Positions 35,927 to 45,772 of a stretch of 64,000 nt of DNA are shown here, piece by piece. The position numbers and the translations under genes are program-made. Under the pieces are notes generated by a model, which searched no databases, was not told the origin of the DNA, and saw only the letters and a program-made list of their open reading frames with translations. Positions within the stretch are counted from its first letter, which is position 1, and each line of letters begins with the position of its first letter. The DNA is from Agathobacter sp. (GTDB taxonomy: Bacteria > Bacillota > Clostridia > Lachnospirales > Lachnospiraceae), in assembly GCA_022772675.1 (NCBI GenBank), contig JALEZW010000013.1, forward strand, positions 23,113 through 87,112. Reading direction: 5' to 3'.

Positions 35927-37612
35927 ATGGACTGTGACACCCTCATCCGTTCTAATAACACCTATGATATCCTGATTTCCCGCGAATCCACGGAGATTTT
36001 CCCTGTTCCTGTGGAATGTACACAGGAAATCGGTGACAATTATCTGGTAGATTATTTTGACCGTTCCACAGTTGGTCCCCTAAACATCTCCGAATACGGT
36101 TATTCTGTCATCCCCAAATGCTATGGACTCTTAGATACTCTTGCACTGGAAGAAAGCAGAATTATTCAGCTTCAAAATCAGACTGCCGTTGCGCTGAAAG
36201 GACAGGGAGTACTGATTGGCATAATTGACACCGGTATTTCCTATGAACTGCCCTGCTTCCGTAATTCCGACGGCAGCACCAGGATCCACGCAGCATGGGA
36301 TCAGTCAATTCCTGCCACAGAACCGTCACAGCTGCCCGAGGGCTTCCTGTACGGTACAGAGTATTCTTCCGATGACATAAACGCGGCACTCCGCAGTGAA
36401 AATCCAAAAGAACTGGTTCCACTTTCCGATGAAAACGGACATGGAACCATGCTTTCCAGCATCATTGCCGGCAGCGAAGATCCGACTGCCGGTTTTACCG
36501 GAGCCGCTCCCTATGCAGAGCTTATTGTTGTAAAATTAAAACCTGCCAAACAGTATCTGAAAGAATTCTACTATATTCCCGCAGGGACCGATGTCTATCA
36601 GGAAAATGACATCATGGCGGCAGTCTCTTATCTGGATCAGACGGCCAGGAAATCCGGAAAACCTCTTGTTATCTGCCTGGGACTTGGCACCAATAACGGA
36701 AGCCATTCCGGTTCCGGGAACCTGTCAAATTTTCTAAACGATATCGGCAGCCGCTGGCGCAGGTGCATTGTCACTGCCACCGGAAATGAGGCAAATGCCA
36801 GACACCATTTTTATGGGAAAAGTGACGGCAAAAACACAATTGAAATGGAAATTAATGCAGATCAGAAAATGAACGGCTTTTATCTGGAGCTGTGGGCAAG
36901 TGCCACGGAAATGTTTACTGTTTCCGTCCGTTCTCCGGGAGGAACCACACTCTATGGACCAAACTACTCGGAAAATTCCCATACTGAACGGGAATTTATT
37001 TTTGAAGGAACCCGGGTGGAAATTGATTACTGGCAGGATGCACGCACCCGTGGAAATCAGCTGATCTTTATCCGTTTTACGGAACCCTCTGCCGGAATCT
37101 GGACGGTATTTGTCACTCCCGGAACAACGATCACCGGAACCTTCCATGCCTGGCTTCCCATGAGTGGAATGTTAGAGCGGGATATCATCTTTCTAAGACC
37201 GGATCCGGATGTAACGCTGACCGGACCATCTGCAGCAGAAATCCCCATCGGTGTCGGCGGTTATAACCCGGGCTCCGGCGCACTGTATTTAAATTCCGGC
37301 AGGGGTTACTCCCTTTCCTCCGTTGTAAAACCGGATTTTACTGCTCCAGCCGTATCTGTGTCTGCCATCGGAAGGCTTGGAAATCCAGTAACCATGACCG
37401 GAACCAGCGCCGCAGCTGCCATTACCGCCGGTGCCTGCGCCCAGATTATGGAATGGGGAGATGTCAGAGGGAAGAGACCTCTGCTTAACTCTGTAGTGAT
37501 TGGAAATATACTGGTGCGGGGCAGCGTAAGAAGCCAGGATATCTCTTATCCGAATACCTCCTGGGGATATGGGAAAATGAATGTATATGATGCAATGATG
37601 AGATTATTCTGA
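35927..37612 (+). CDS. S8 subtilisin-like peptidase (Csp-like)
   Basis: 561 aa. The catalytic triad is visible: Asp in GIIDTGISY, His in NGHGTMLSSIIAG, Ser in MTGTSAAAAITAGA. A large insertion of about 200 residues between His and Ser forms a jelly-roll-like domain, as in the clostridial Csp proteases that activate the spore-cortex hydrolase SleC. No signal peptide is seen. The ATG at 35927 is preferred (AAAAGG nearby, DCDTLIRSNNTYD matches the family start), but a frame is open from 35861. A germination or housekeeping proteolysis role is inference. Confidence 0.88.
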   Translation: MDCDTLIRSNNTYDILISRESTEIFPVPVECTQEIGDNYLVDYFDRSTVGPLNISEYGYSVIPKCYGLLDTLALEESRIIQLQNQTAVALKGQGVLIGIIDTGISYELPCFRNSDGSTRIHAAWDQSIPATEPSQLPEGFLYGTEYSSDDINAALRSENPKELVPLSDENGHGTMLSSIIAGSEDPTAGFTGAAPYAELIVVKLKPAKQYLKEFYYIPAGTDVYQENDIMAAVSYLDQTARKSGKPLVICLGLGTNNGSHSGSGNLSNFLNDIGSRWRRCIVTATGNEANARHHFYGKSDGKNTIEMEINADQKMNGFYLELWASATEMFTVSVRSPGGTTLYGPNYSENSHTEREFIFEGTRVEIDYWQDARTRGNQLIFIRFTEPSAGIWTVFVTPGTTITGTFHAWLPMSGMLERDIIFLRPDPDVTLTGPSAAEIPIGVGGYNPGSGALYLNSGRGYSLSSVVKPDFTAPAVSVSAIGRLGNPVTMTGTSAAAAITAGACAQIMEWGDVRGKRPLLNSVVIGNILVRGSVRSQDISYPNTSWGYGKMNVYDAMMRLF

Positions 37613-37744
37613 TTCTCTAATTCTAAAGGGGTTCCCAGTAAAGCTGCCAGAATTTCTCATATTTAGAAAAATCTGCCTATTTCTGCCCGATTTCATACTA
37701 TCCTGAACAGATACCAGTACACCGGGTAAAAAATTTCTTACGTA

Positions 37745-37848
37745 TTGAACGAGGATGCGGTTTCGAGAGTGCAGGTCAAAAAACGAAGACGCAGCGGGCT
37801 ACGTCAAGGCTTTTTGACCTGTGCTATCGGAATCGCAGACCGTTCATA
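37745..37848. repeat. long imperfect hairpin element
   Basis: About 100 nt fold back on themselves. The inner stem is AGGTCAAAAA/TTTTTGACCT (37773-37782, 37811-37820), continued outward by GCGGTTTCGAGAGTGC against GTGCTATCGGAATCGC and then TTGAACG against CGTTCAT. No ORF fits. The left half resembles 40475-40507 before the GH42 gene. It may be a small non-coding RNA or a MITE-like repeat; the sequence alone does not decide. Confidence 0.55.
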
Positions 37849-37888
37849 TTCACTAGAAACTTTTTATTCGGTGTCTGGGATTCAACAA

Positions 37889-38311
37889 TTACAGCCGATC
37901 CGGGTTCTCTGTTATAAAAATATACTCTGCAACCGAACGGTCGAAGGCTTTGATATGCTGGAATAACCAGTCAACCACATTCTTCTTTACCTGATCCACA
38001 AATGCATCAGTGGGACCCTCGGATTCATCTAAGAACGCCTCCAGCTCCTTTAAGTTCTTCTTGAACTCCTCATGCTTTGCCTTATGTTCTTTAAGACCCG
38101 GATATCCCACATCCTCCTGCAGCTTTTCCTCTGCGGAAAAATGAAAATCCGTGTACTCTGCCAGATAATCCAGCATCTGGATTGCCTTTACTTTTCCTGC
38201 GCCCTCCTCACAGCTGTCCACAAACTTTTTAATCCGGTCAATCAGTTCCTTATGCTGGGAATCAATCAACTCATTTTTCGTAATCAGATTATCATCAAAC
38301 TCAATTGTCAT
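37889..38311 (-). CDS. bacteriohemerythrin
   Basis: 140 aa single-domain hemerythrin. The di-iron ligand pattern is present: His in LIDSQHKELIDRI (about 20), HFSAEEKLQ (about 56-60), LKEHKAKHEEF (about 73 and 77) and FQHIKAFDRSVA (about 115-120). It binds oxygen or senses redox/iron in the cytoplasm, useful for oxygen handling in an anaerobe. Single-gene unit on the minus strand. Confidence 0.92.
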   Translation of the reverse strand: MTIEFDDNLITKNELIDSQHKELIDRIKKFVDSCEEGAGKVKAIQMLDYLAEYTDFHFSAEEKLQEDVGYPGLKEHKAKHEEFKKNLKELEAFLDESEGPTDAFVDQVKKNVVDWLFQHIKAFDRSVAEYIFITENPDRL

Positions 38312-38385
38312 AGTATGCTCCTCCTCAAAATATCTGTATCTTTTTATTTTTTATTATAACTCTTCTATAAAACAGACGCAACCTG

Positions 38386-40434
38386 TTACCTGTTTTTCCC
38401 TGAAGTTTTTAGACAGGCAACACCATATCCCTCCAGCTGCAGCGTTCCATCCACAGGCTCACCGGTTAACAGATTCAGTCCCTTCACTCCGGAAATCGTC
38501 TTTTTCTCCGTTGTATCATTTAATAGGAATCTATAACACACATCATCTGCCTCTCTCGTATGGCACTCCACTCCATCCGGAAGACACAGTACCGGAATTT
38601 CAGCCCTCTTAAGTGCCTGTGCATAAAGATGCCGCATGGACTCCTGAGCCAGTCGTGCTGCTACGTAGACTGCCGTACCTTTCCCACTCTTTCTCCCGGT
38701 AACTGCCGCCATTCCCTTATAATAATCATTCTCGTAGGTTCCGGAAATTTCCGTTCCATCGGCCACACGTAGAACCTCTGCGTAGTCCCGCACTTCCCCC
38801 TCTGAGCCATCGGTAAAACGGACTTTATTTCTATCCTTCGGATACAGGGTATCAATCTCCTCGCTGATTACGCCAAACAAATCCCTTAAACCATCTCCCG
38901 GAAAACCACCCAGATAATTCAGTGTATTTTCATCCACATAGCCGGTCAGATAGGTTGCAATCAGCTGTCCACCTTTTTCCACAAAAGCTTTCAGTCTCTC
39001 AGACACATTTGGATGGAGCATATAAAGCATCGGTGCTGCAATGACGGCATAATCCTCATAGGAATCCTCGCTGGAAATGACATCCACATCCAGGCCGAAT
39101 GAAGACAGATCGCGGTATGCATTCATGCACTCCTCAGGATAATTTTTCGTGTCCTGTGCCAGCCCTCGCATATCCTCAATAGCCCACATGCTGTCCCAGT
39201 CAAAGATCACTGCCACCTTCGCTTTCACCACTGTTCCTGCTACTTCTTTTATTTTCTTAAGTTCCTGTCCCAGTTCTTCCACCTCACGGAAAACTCTGGT
39301 ATCATCGGTTCCAAGGTGATCCACAACCGCACCATGGTACTGCTCAAAGGATCCCCGGCCCTTCCGCCACTGAAAATACTGCACAGTATCCGAGCCCAGT
39401 GCCACCGCCTGGAAAGATGCAAGTTTGTGCACTCCCGGCCGCTGCATCTTATTATACGGATGCCAGTTGACAAGGCCCGGTGCACTCTCCATCATCATAA
39501 AGGGCTGTTCTTTTTTCATAGAACGCATCACCGCATGGTCAAAGGCATTTTCCGTCATAGTATCAGCAAAAGGCTCCTCATCGTTGTGAAAACGAGGATA
39601 GGAATCCCATGAAATTACATCCAGTTCCTCCGACATTTTTCTATAATCCAGTCCCGGAAAAAGTTTCATGAAATTAGTGGTAATGGGAATATCCGGTGTC
39701 CGCTCTCTTAAGATGGCAGTCTCCGATTTCATATAATCCGTCATATTCCAGGTAGTAAAACGCTTCCACTCCAGATTGAGTCCCATAATGCTGTATTCCC
39801 CGTTCTGGTATGGCGGTTCGATTTGCGAAAAATCATTATACTCATGGCTCCAGAACTTTGTCCACCATGCCTGATTCAGTTTCTCAATATCGTGGTCAAA
39901 TTTCTCTGCAAGATAATTCTGAAATCTTTTTACACAGTGCGGACAATAACATTCCCCACCAAATTCATTGGAAATATGCCACATCAAAAGTCCCGGATGG
40001 GAACCGAATTCATCCACCAGCCTGTTCAATATAATCGAAACCTTTTCCCGGTAAACAAGCGCACTCATGCAATGGTTGTGCCGCACTCCGTGGTGGGCCC
40101 GCACTCCGTATGCGTCCACACGCATTGCCTCGGGATATTTCTCATCCAGCCATGCCGGACGTGCCCCGGATGGTGTGGCTAATATGGTATAGATTCCATT
40201 TGCATACAGTTCATCCATGATCTGATGAAGCCATTCAAAATGAAATTCTCCCTCCCTGGGTTCAAAGGTGGACCAGGAAAAGACTCCCAGAGTTGCACAG
40301 TTCATACCTGCCTTTTTCATCATGCGGATATCCTCTTTTAAGATATCCGGCCTATCCAGCCACTGCTCAGGGTTATAATCTCCTCCATGCATGATTCCAT
40401 CAATTTTCGGAAACAGTAACTTTCTCTCCATCAT
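38386..40434 (-). CDS. GH42 beta-galactosidase
   Basis: 682 aa, the normal GH42 length. A TIM barrel with ISNEFGGECYC (acid/base Glu, about residue 154) and MMMESAPGLVNWHPYNK (nucleophile Glu, about 307), a trimerisation domain near 395-600 and a C-terminal beta domain. GDYNPEQW near the N-terminus is a GH42 hallmark. Four Cys (CYCPHC and others) may bind zinc, as in several GH42 enzymes. There is no signal peptide, so it acts inside the cell, probably on galactobiose or galacto-oligosaccharides released by the GH53 enzyme. AAGGAG precedes the ATG at 40434. Confidence 0.95.
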   Translation of the reverse strand: MMERKLLFPKIDGIMHGGDYNPEQWLDRPDILKEDIRMMKKAGMNCATLGVFSWSTFEPREGEFHFEWLHQIMDELYANGIYTILATPSGARPAWLDEKYPEAMRVDAYGVRAHHGVRHNHCMSALVYREKVSIILNRLVDEFGSHPGLLMWHISNEFGGECYCPHCVKRFQNYLAEKFDHDIEKLNQAWWTKFWSHEYNDFSQIEPPYQNGEYSIMGLNLEWKRFTTWNMTDYMKSETAILRERTPDIPITTNFMKLFPGLDYRKMSEELDVISWDSYPRFHNDEEPFADTMTENAFDHAVMRSMKKEQPFMMMESAPGLVNWHPYNKMQRPGVHKLASFQAVALGSDTVQYFQWRKGRGSFEQYHGAVVDHLGTDDTRVFREVEELGQELKKIKEVAGTVVKAKVAVIFDWDSMWAIEDMRGLAQDTKNYPEECMNAYRDLSSFGLDVDVISSEDSYEDYAVIAAPMLYMLHPNVSERLKAFVEKGGQLIATYLTGYVDENTLNYLGGFPGDGLRDLFGVISEEIDTLYPKDRNKVRFTDGSEGEVRDYAEVLRVADGTEISGTYENDYYKGMAAVTGRKSGKGTAVYVAARLAQESMRHLYAQALKRAEIPVLCLPDGVECHTREADDVCYRFLLNDTTEKKTISGVKGLNLLTGEPVDGTLQLEGYGVACLKTSGKNR

Positions 40435-40465
40435 TATTTCTCCTTTTTGTTTTTTCGACAGTTAC

Positions 40466-40530
40466 TCCGGTACATGAAACGTGGATGCCGATTCGAAAGT
40501 ACCGGTCGCTTTTTATCCGGTGCACCGGAG
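40466..40530. repeat. possible second copy of the hairpin element
   Basis: Upstream of GH42, 40475-40507 matches the left arm of the element at 37746 at roughly three quarters of positions (shared GGATGC, TTCGA, GGTC blocks). CTCCGGT (40466) and ACCGGAG (40524) close a hairpin around it. The similarity was judged by eye and could be chance. Confidence 0.35.
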
Positions 40531-40556
40531 ACACCTCTTTTTCATCGCGATGTTCT

Positions 40557-42947
40557 TTACATGACCCGGCTTGCATGGCAGGTAAAATACAAAATCTGGT
40601 ATTCCCCTGATATTTTTCTTAACAGCTCTTCCCCACGCTCCAGTTTATCTTCATCCAGATTCACAAAGGGGTCATCCAGTATCAGGAAGGGTTTTTCCTC
40701 CGGATACATAGCATCCACAAGGGCCAGGCGCATACAGATGCCCAGCAGATCTTGGTAACCGGCAGACAGCCACTTTGCCTCCCGCATCTCGCCCTGTTCC
40801 TTCATATGCACTTCAATATTGGCATCCACCATCCAGTTTTTCTCATCATCCCCGGTAAGAAGACTGTAGTACTTTCCAAAACCATTTTCAATGGGTCCCA
40901 GATACCTTGCAGAAAACTGCTCCTTCGCCGTCTGAAGGAACTCCCCTGTCATGTGAAGAATCTCATACAACCGGCTTTCCTCTTCCTGCTGCTGTCTTAA
41001 GATTACAAGCTGCTGTTCCTTCTCATCCCGCTCGTCCAGCTGATCCTGTAAATCCTCCATCTGGTGATGATACTGTTCCACAGCTGTACGCACATCCTCC
41101 ATCCGCTCATCCACATCGTGGATCATGGCATTCAGTTCATCCAGAGAATACGGACACTTTTCCACTGCTGCAAGTTCTTCCACCCTGTATTCTTCCTCAA
41201 AGGTCTCCCTCTTCTTCTTAGCCTCTTCATAAGCTTTCTCAGCAATCCGGTATTCCGCTGCCTTCATCTGCAACTGGCTGATCCCTGCAGCCAGATCATC
41301 CCCGAAATCCATGCCTGCCTCTCTTCCAAAAGCAAGAAGCGACTCTCTTTTATTATCAAACTCCTTTCTCGCCGCCTCACTCTTTAAGGCACGGGAACGA
41401 AGCCTCTCATACTCCTGCATTTTACTGCGGAGTTCATACAATGCTTTTCTGGCATCCTGATCTCCGGTAAAAATGTGATACTGACCGAGAAAATCCCTGA
41501 TTTTTGTCTCAATACGCTCCGTTTCCTTCGAAGCATCCTCCATGGTCTTCTGAATTGCCTCCACCGGTCCCCGGAGTTTCTGCTCCTCCTCCATATGCCG
41601 GACACGCAGAGCCCTCATTTTCCGCTCCGCCTCCGAAACCCTGATATTTCTTATGGCAACCGTCACAAGACCTACTGCAGCCATTCCAGCTGATGCAGCA
41701 AGAATCGGTACAAAGTAAGGCTGTGCCTGTTTTAAAAGGAATGCCACTGCACAGCCGCAAGCTCCTGCTATCAGAAACAGAATACCAAGAACCAACGGAA
41801 AAAACTGCCTGCTTACCGAATAATCCGGCTCTTCCCGCTTCATGGCGAGGGCCTCGAAATAGGACATCTTTGTTTCCAGCTGTGTCTTTTCCTCTTTGAG
41901 TTTTGCGAGACGTTCCTGCTCTTTTTCCATATCCTGCATTTCTTTTTCTGTCGGAACTTTCTCCTCAAAGAGATCTGACAGCTCATGATAACGGGTTTCC
42001 TCATCCTCCGTCAGTCCCAGGTTAAAGAGAGTTGTCTTAAGCACCCCCAGCATCTGCACATCCTGATTCTGCTCAGAAAACTCTTTATCCTCCGGAACTT
42101 TTCCCGGGAACACACTCCGATAGGTATCCATCTCCGCTTTTTTTTCTCTTTCTGCCTCCACAAGAGTTTCATAATTCTGTCTGATTCCCTCTCGTCTGCT
42201 CTCCTCGCTGGCCACCTGCAGTGCCTTTACATACTGGGCACGTATCTCGGACAATTCCCGCCGCTGGGCCTGTTTCCCGGCAAGTTTCTGAGACAGTTCT
42301 CTTGCAGCGTTCTCCGCTGCATCATAGCTTCTTAGTTCCTCCTGCAGAAGCGTCATCGTATTAGTTCTCTTTTTCATGGAACCTGTTGCCCGCTCCGGTG
42401 ACAGTTTATTCATCCTGTCATGAATCCTTTTCTGAGCTGTCTCAAAATTATTGATATCATTGGTATTCTCCGCAAGATTGCCAAGCTTTGCGTTGATGGC
42501 ATCTGTGGAAAAACACTCACAGTCATTCTGGGCGATAAAAGAACTTCTCTTAAAGGAAGCACTGTCCAGTCCGAAAATCTCTCCACCGATATCCGAAGAG
42601 AAATCATGGCACTCCAGATTCGTAGAAAGATCATACAGATGAAATACATCCGTTTTTTCTGTCTTTCCAAAAGTACGGCTGATACGGTATGCTTTTCCCT
42701 GATGGGAAAAATCCACTTCACCGCCATAGGTTCCCCCCTGCCAGGGTCGGTAAACTACCCGTTCCTTATCAAAAAGCCCTGATTCCCGTTTCGAATCAAA
42801 GCCATAAAACATCACCCGCAAAAAAGCGGCAAGGGTACTCTTTCCCCAGGCATTTGGCTCATGAAACAGATTGATTCCATCGGAAAAATCAATCCGCATA
42901 TCCGACAGTTTTCCAAAATTGTCAATATGACAGGAAAGTAATTTCAT
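40557..42947 (-). CDS. YhaN-like AAA ATPase (SbcC-related) with long coiled coil
   Basis: 796 aa. The N-terminus LLSCHIDNFGKLSDMRIDF and EPNAWGKSTLAAFLRVMFYGFDS carry the ABC-type Walker A of the SMC/SbcC superfamily. Long heptad-rich helices (about 190-390 and 460-690) flank two hydrophobic spans near 395-445. The C-terminus has the signature and Walker B region (LSAGYQDLLGICMRLALVDAMYP, FLILDDPFVNLD). The membrane pair is typical of YhaN, not of SbcC. The ATG at 42947 lies 3 nt after the nuclease gene and follows GGAGGAG. It works with the adjacent Mre11-like nuclease in DNA-end processing. Confidence 0.9.
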   Translation of the reverse strand: MKLLSCHIDNFGKLSDMRIDFSDGINLFHEPNAWGKSTLAAFLRVMFYGFDSKRESGLFDKERVVYRPWQGGTYGGEVDFSHQGKAYRISRTFGKTEKTDVFHLYDLSTNLECHDFSSDIGGEIFGLDSASFKRSSFIAQNDCECFSTDAINAKLGNLAENTNDINNFETAQKRIHDRMNKLSPERATGSMKKRTNTMTLLQEELRSYDAAENAARELSQKLAGKQAQRRELSEIRAQYVKALQVASEESRREGIRQNYETLVEAEREKKAEMDTYRSVFPGKVPEDKEFSEQNQDVQMLGVLKTTLFNLGLTEDEETRYHELSDLFEEKVPTEKEMQDMEKEQERLAKLKEEKTQLETKMSYFEALAMKREEPDYSVSRQFFPLVLGILFLIAGACGCAVAFLLKQAQPYFVPILAASAGMAAVGLVTVAIRNIRVSEAERKMRALRVRHMEEEQKLRGPVEAIQKTMEDASKETERIETKIRDFLGQYHIFTGDQDARKALYELRSKMQEYERLRSRALKSEAARKEFDNKRESLLAFGREAGMDFGDDLAAGISQLQMKAAEYRIAEKAYEEAKKKRETFEEEYRVEELAAVEKCPYSLDELNAMIHDVDERMEDVRTAVEQYHHQMEDLQDQLDERDEKEQQLVILRQQQEEESRLYEILHMTGEFLQTAKEQFSARYLGPIENGFGKYYSLLTGDDEKNWMVDANIEVHMKEQGEMREAKWLSAGYQDLLGICMRLALVDAMYPEEKPFLILDDPFVNLDEDKLERGEELLRKISGEYQILYFTCHASRVM

Positions 42948-42949
42948 AG

Positions 42950-44038
42950 CTAAATCTCCTCCCCGGACAATGCCAGAATCCCGCACCGGATGACCTCAGT
43001 TTTCTGCTCTTCACTAAGATCCGAACCCATCACCATCCGGATAAACTCTCCCTTAAGGGAAGCATCTTTTTCATAGTCCCTGTAATCAATCCGTAGTGTT
43101 GTTTCATTACATACTTTCTCAAAGTAAAAATAATCCGTAAACAGGTTCTGCAGATAATCACAATTGATTTCCGCATCCACCTCCACCTCACCGGTCAGCA
43201 CAAATTTCACCAGGCTTCCGGATGGATATGCAGCCTCCGTTACTGCCTGTTCCATACGGGCAGCAGCCTCCCTGGTGGTCATCACCGATGTCACATCCAC
43301 CTCAAGATTATAAAGTGTCCGCGCCGCAGCCGGTATAAATTCCGTCTGAATCCTTCTGGTGTTCTCATCAATATCCAGAAGTACAAATCCCTTGGGACCA
43401 CACTCATCAAAACCGCGCCCCTCCAGGCATCCCGGATAGCAGTATACGCCTCTGTAATCCAGTTTTTCCTTCACGTAGCTGTGTACATGCCCCAAAGCCA
43501 GATAATCAATATTTTTATTTCGCAGACTGTTTAAACTGATCTGCTCCGCCTGCACACCCCCTGCATATTTTCCAACCTGTCCGTGGAGAGTAACGATATT
43601 GATATCATCTGTTCCCAGCACTAACGAAGGAAAGGCTATTGCCTGATTATCCGTTGTCAGCTCCAGCCCGGAAATCACAATATTTCCGTAGCGGTATGCT
43701 GTCCACTGTTCCGAAAACAAAAGCAGATTTTCCGGGACTTCCTCCAGCTTGGATAGAAAATTGTCACTGTCATGATTTCCCCGCAGATATAAAAAATCAA
43801 TCTCCGGATGTGTACAGATCATATCCCGCACCGTATTTCTTGCAAGAGCAGAAACATTACGGGTGTCAAACAAATCTCCGGCAATTAAAATCACACGGAC
43901 ATCATTTTTCGCCGCATATTCAACCATCCGCGTAAAGGTACGGATCATCTCTTTTTTTCGTTCTCTCGCCTGCTCTCTCGTCAGATTCGCTGTCATTTTG
44001 GAATCCAGATGCAGGTCCGCACAGTGAATTATTTTCAT
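42950..44038 (-). CDS. YhaO/SbcD-like DNA repair exonuclease
   Basis: 362 aa metallophosphoesterase. Mn-binding motifs are in order: HCADLHLDSKM (residue 5), ILIAGDLFDTRN (about 50), YLRGNHDSDN (about 88), VTLHGQ (about 152) and ALGHVHSY (about 185). It is the Mre11/SbcD-type partner of the downstream ATPase. The two genes are separated by only a stop and start codon, so they form one operon. B. subtilis names this pair yhaO/yhaN. Confidence 0.92.
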   Translation of the reverse strand: MKIIHCADLHLDSKMTANLTREQARERKKEMIRTFTRMVEYAAKNDVRVILIAGDLFDTRNVSALARNTVRDMICTHPEIDFLYLRGNHDSDNFLSKLEEVPENLLLFSEQWTAYRYGNIVISGLELTTDNQAIAFPSLVLGTDDINIVTLHGQVGKYAGGVQAEQISLNSLRNKNIDYLALGHVHSYVKEKLDYRGVYCYPGCLEGRGFDECGPKGFVLLDIDENTRRIQTEFIPAAARTLYNLEVDVTSVMTTREAAARMEQAVTEAAYPSGSLVKFVLTGEVEVDAEINCDYLQNLFTDYFYFEKVCNETTLRIDYRDYEKDASLKGEFIRMVMGSDLSEEQKTEVIRCGILALSGEEI

Positions 44039-44132
44039 ATTGCCTCCAAAAACTGACTAAAAACTATCTGGCTGGCATCCATCCAGAATCTTTTCCTACA
44101 CTCACAAAACCATGGGTTTCACGTGCTTTACC

Positions 44133-45566
44133 TCACATCGCACCGGCCCGTTCCGGAATCTCCGCTACTCCACGCATCTGAATGAGCGGACCTCCCTTCT
44201 TTTCCACATAGTCCTCTGTGATGGTAACCTTTCCAATATTATCATCCTTCGGAATTTCATACATGATGTCCAGCATAAATTCCTCAATAATGGCACGCAG
44301 GGCACGGGCCCCGACCTTTTTCTCCTTTGCCTTTTTGGCAATGGCATGAAGAGCACCCTCTTCAAATTCCAGATCCACCTCATCCATGGCAAGGAGCTTT
44401 TTATACTGCCGGATAATGGCATTTTTCGGCTCAGTTAAAATCTGCACCAGCATATCCTCCGAAAGCATCTCCAGAGAAAACATAATGGGGAGACGCCCTA
44501 AAAACTCCGGAATCATACCAAACTTACGCACATCCTCCACCGTTGCCTGTGTAAGCAGATTCTCATCCTTATCGTACTTATCCTTCAAATCTGCTTTAAA
44601 TCCAATGGAAGCCTCCTTATTGAGACGTTCCTTTATGATTTCCTCCAGTTCCGGGAATGCCCCGCCGCAGATAAACAGAATATTCTTCGTATCCACCGTA
44701 GTCATGGGAACCATGGCATTTTTACTGCTGGCTCCAACCGGCACCTCAATTTCTGCCCCCTCTAAGAGCTTTAACATTCCCTGCTGAACGGACTCTCCAC
44801 TCACATCCCGCTGGTTTGCATTGCGCTTCTTCGCAATCTTATCAATCTCATCAATAAAGATAATGCCATGCTCTGCACGCTCCACATCGTTATCCGCTGC
44901 TGCCAGAAGTTTGCTGACAACGCTCTCAATGTCATCACCGATGTATCCTGCCTCTGTCAGGGAGGTGGCATCCGTAATGGCAAGGGGAACATCCAAAAGT
45001 TTTGCAAGAGTCTTGACCAGATAGGTCTTACCACATCCGGTGGGTCCTATCATAAGCATATTGGACTTCTCGATTTCCACACCGTCATCCGTATTCTCCA
45101 TAACACGCTTATAGTGGTTATAAACGGCAACAGACATCACCTTCTTGGCATGTTCCTGACCTACCACATACTCATCCAGGCTGGCCTTAATCTTATGAGG
45201 GGCCGGAATAGAATAAATATCCAAAACCGGTGCCTCTTTCTTTTCCTTTGGTTTCTTTTTCTTCAGTTTCTGGCTTTTGGGAACGGCTCCCTGCAGGTCT
45301 GAGAGATTAATCATACTGATATTGGGCATTTTCCCGATATTCATGTTCATAAAATCTCCCATATTAAAGCCGCCGCTGTTCATGGCATCAAAGGTCTTCT
45401 GCATACAATCCTGGCAGATACAGATGTCATTTTGAATATGTATCATTTTTCCGGCTACACTCTCCGGTCTTCTGCAGATATAGCAGATATCTTCATAGTC
45501 GTTAGACTTTACATCTTTATTTTCAATATTTTCATTATTATCGTTATTATTCTGGTTTTCAGCCAT
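44133..45566 (-). CDS. clpX: ClpX-type AAA+ unfoldase, RKH-less variant
   Basis: 477 aa. The N-terminal zinc-binding domain (Cys28, 31, 51, 54) is joined by an unusually long Lys-rich linker (about 60-112) to the AAA+ module: Walker A GPTGCGKT (174), pore-1 GYIG (207) and Walker B FIDE. The ClpP-docking loop is kept (SIGF, residues 320-323). The RKH pore loop of canonical ClpX is missing; the equivalent segment reads EIEVPVGASSKNAMVP (about 272-287). It therefore probably feeds ClpP but selects substrates differently. No clpP or tig gene lies beside it, so it may be a second ClpX paralogue. Confidence 0.88.
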   Translation of the reverse strand: MAENQNNNDNNENIENKDVKSNDYEDICYICRRPESVAGKMIHIQNDICICQDCMQKTFDAMNSGGFNMGDFMNMNIGKMPNISMINLSDLQGAVPKSQKLKKKKPKEKKEAPVLDIYSIPAPHKIKASLDEYVVGQEHAKKVMSVAVYNHYKRVMENTDDGVEIEKSNMLMIGPTGCGKTYLVKTLAKLLDVPLAITDATSLTEAGYIGDDIESVVSKLLAAADNDVERAEHGIIFIDEIDKIAKKRNANQRDVSGESVQQGMLKLLEGAEIEVPVGASSKNAMVPMTTVDTKNILFICGGAFPELEEIIKERLNKEASIGFKADLKDKYDKDENLLTQATVEDVRKFGMIPEFLGRLPIMFSLEMLSEDMLVQILTEPKNAIIRQYKKLLAMDEVDLEFEEGALHAIAKKAKEKKVGARALRAIIEEFMLDIMYEIPKDDNIGKVTITEDYVEKKGGPLIQMRGVAEIPERAGAM

Positions 45567-45695
45567 TATTCATACTCCTTCTTCGGGTTTTAGGCGATAG
45601 CTGCCTACAATAACTTCTATTATACGCTATGGCACCACTAATGACAAGTTGGAAACTGATTTTGAAAGAAAATGGTTACTGCGGACACGAAAGCA

Positions 45696-45738
45696 AAATG
45701 GGCACATACAGAAAAATTACTCTCTGCATTGCCCATTT
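45696..45738 (-). terminator. terminator after gatB
   Basis: On the minus strand AAATGGGC-A-ATGCAGA pairs with TCTGTAT-G-TGCCCATTT (one bulge pair, one G-U) and U-rich sequence follows. It lies about 35 nt after the gatB stop and ends the aspS-gatCAB operon. Confidence 0.7.
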
Positions 45739-45772
45739 CAAAACATACGGATTGCAAATGTGTGTAGAATTG

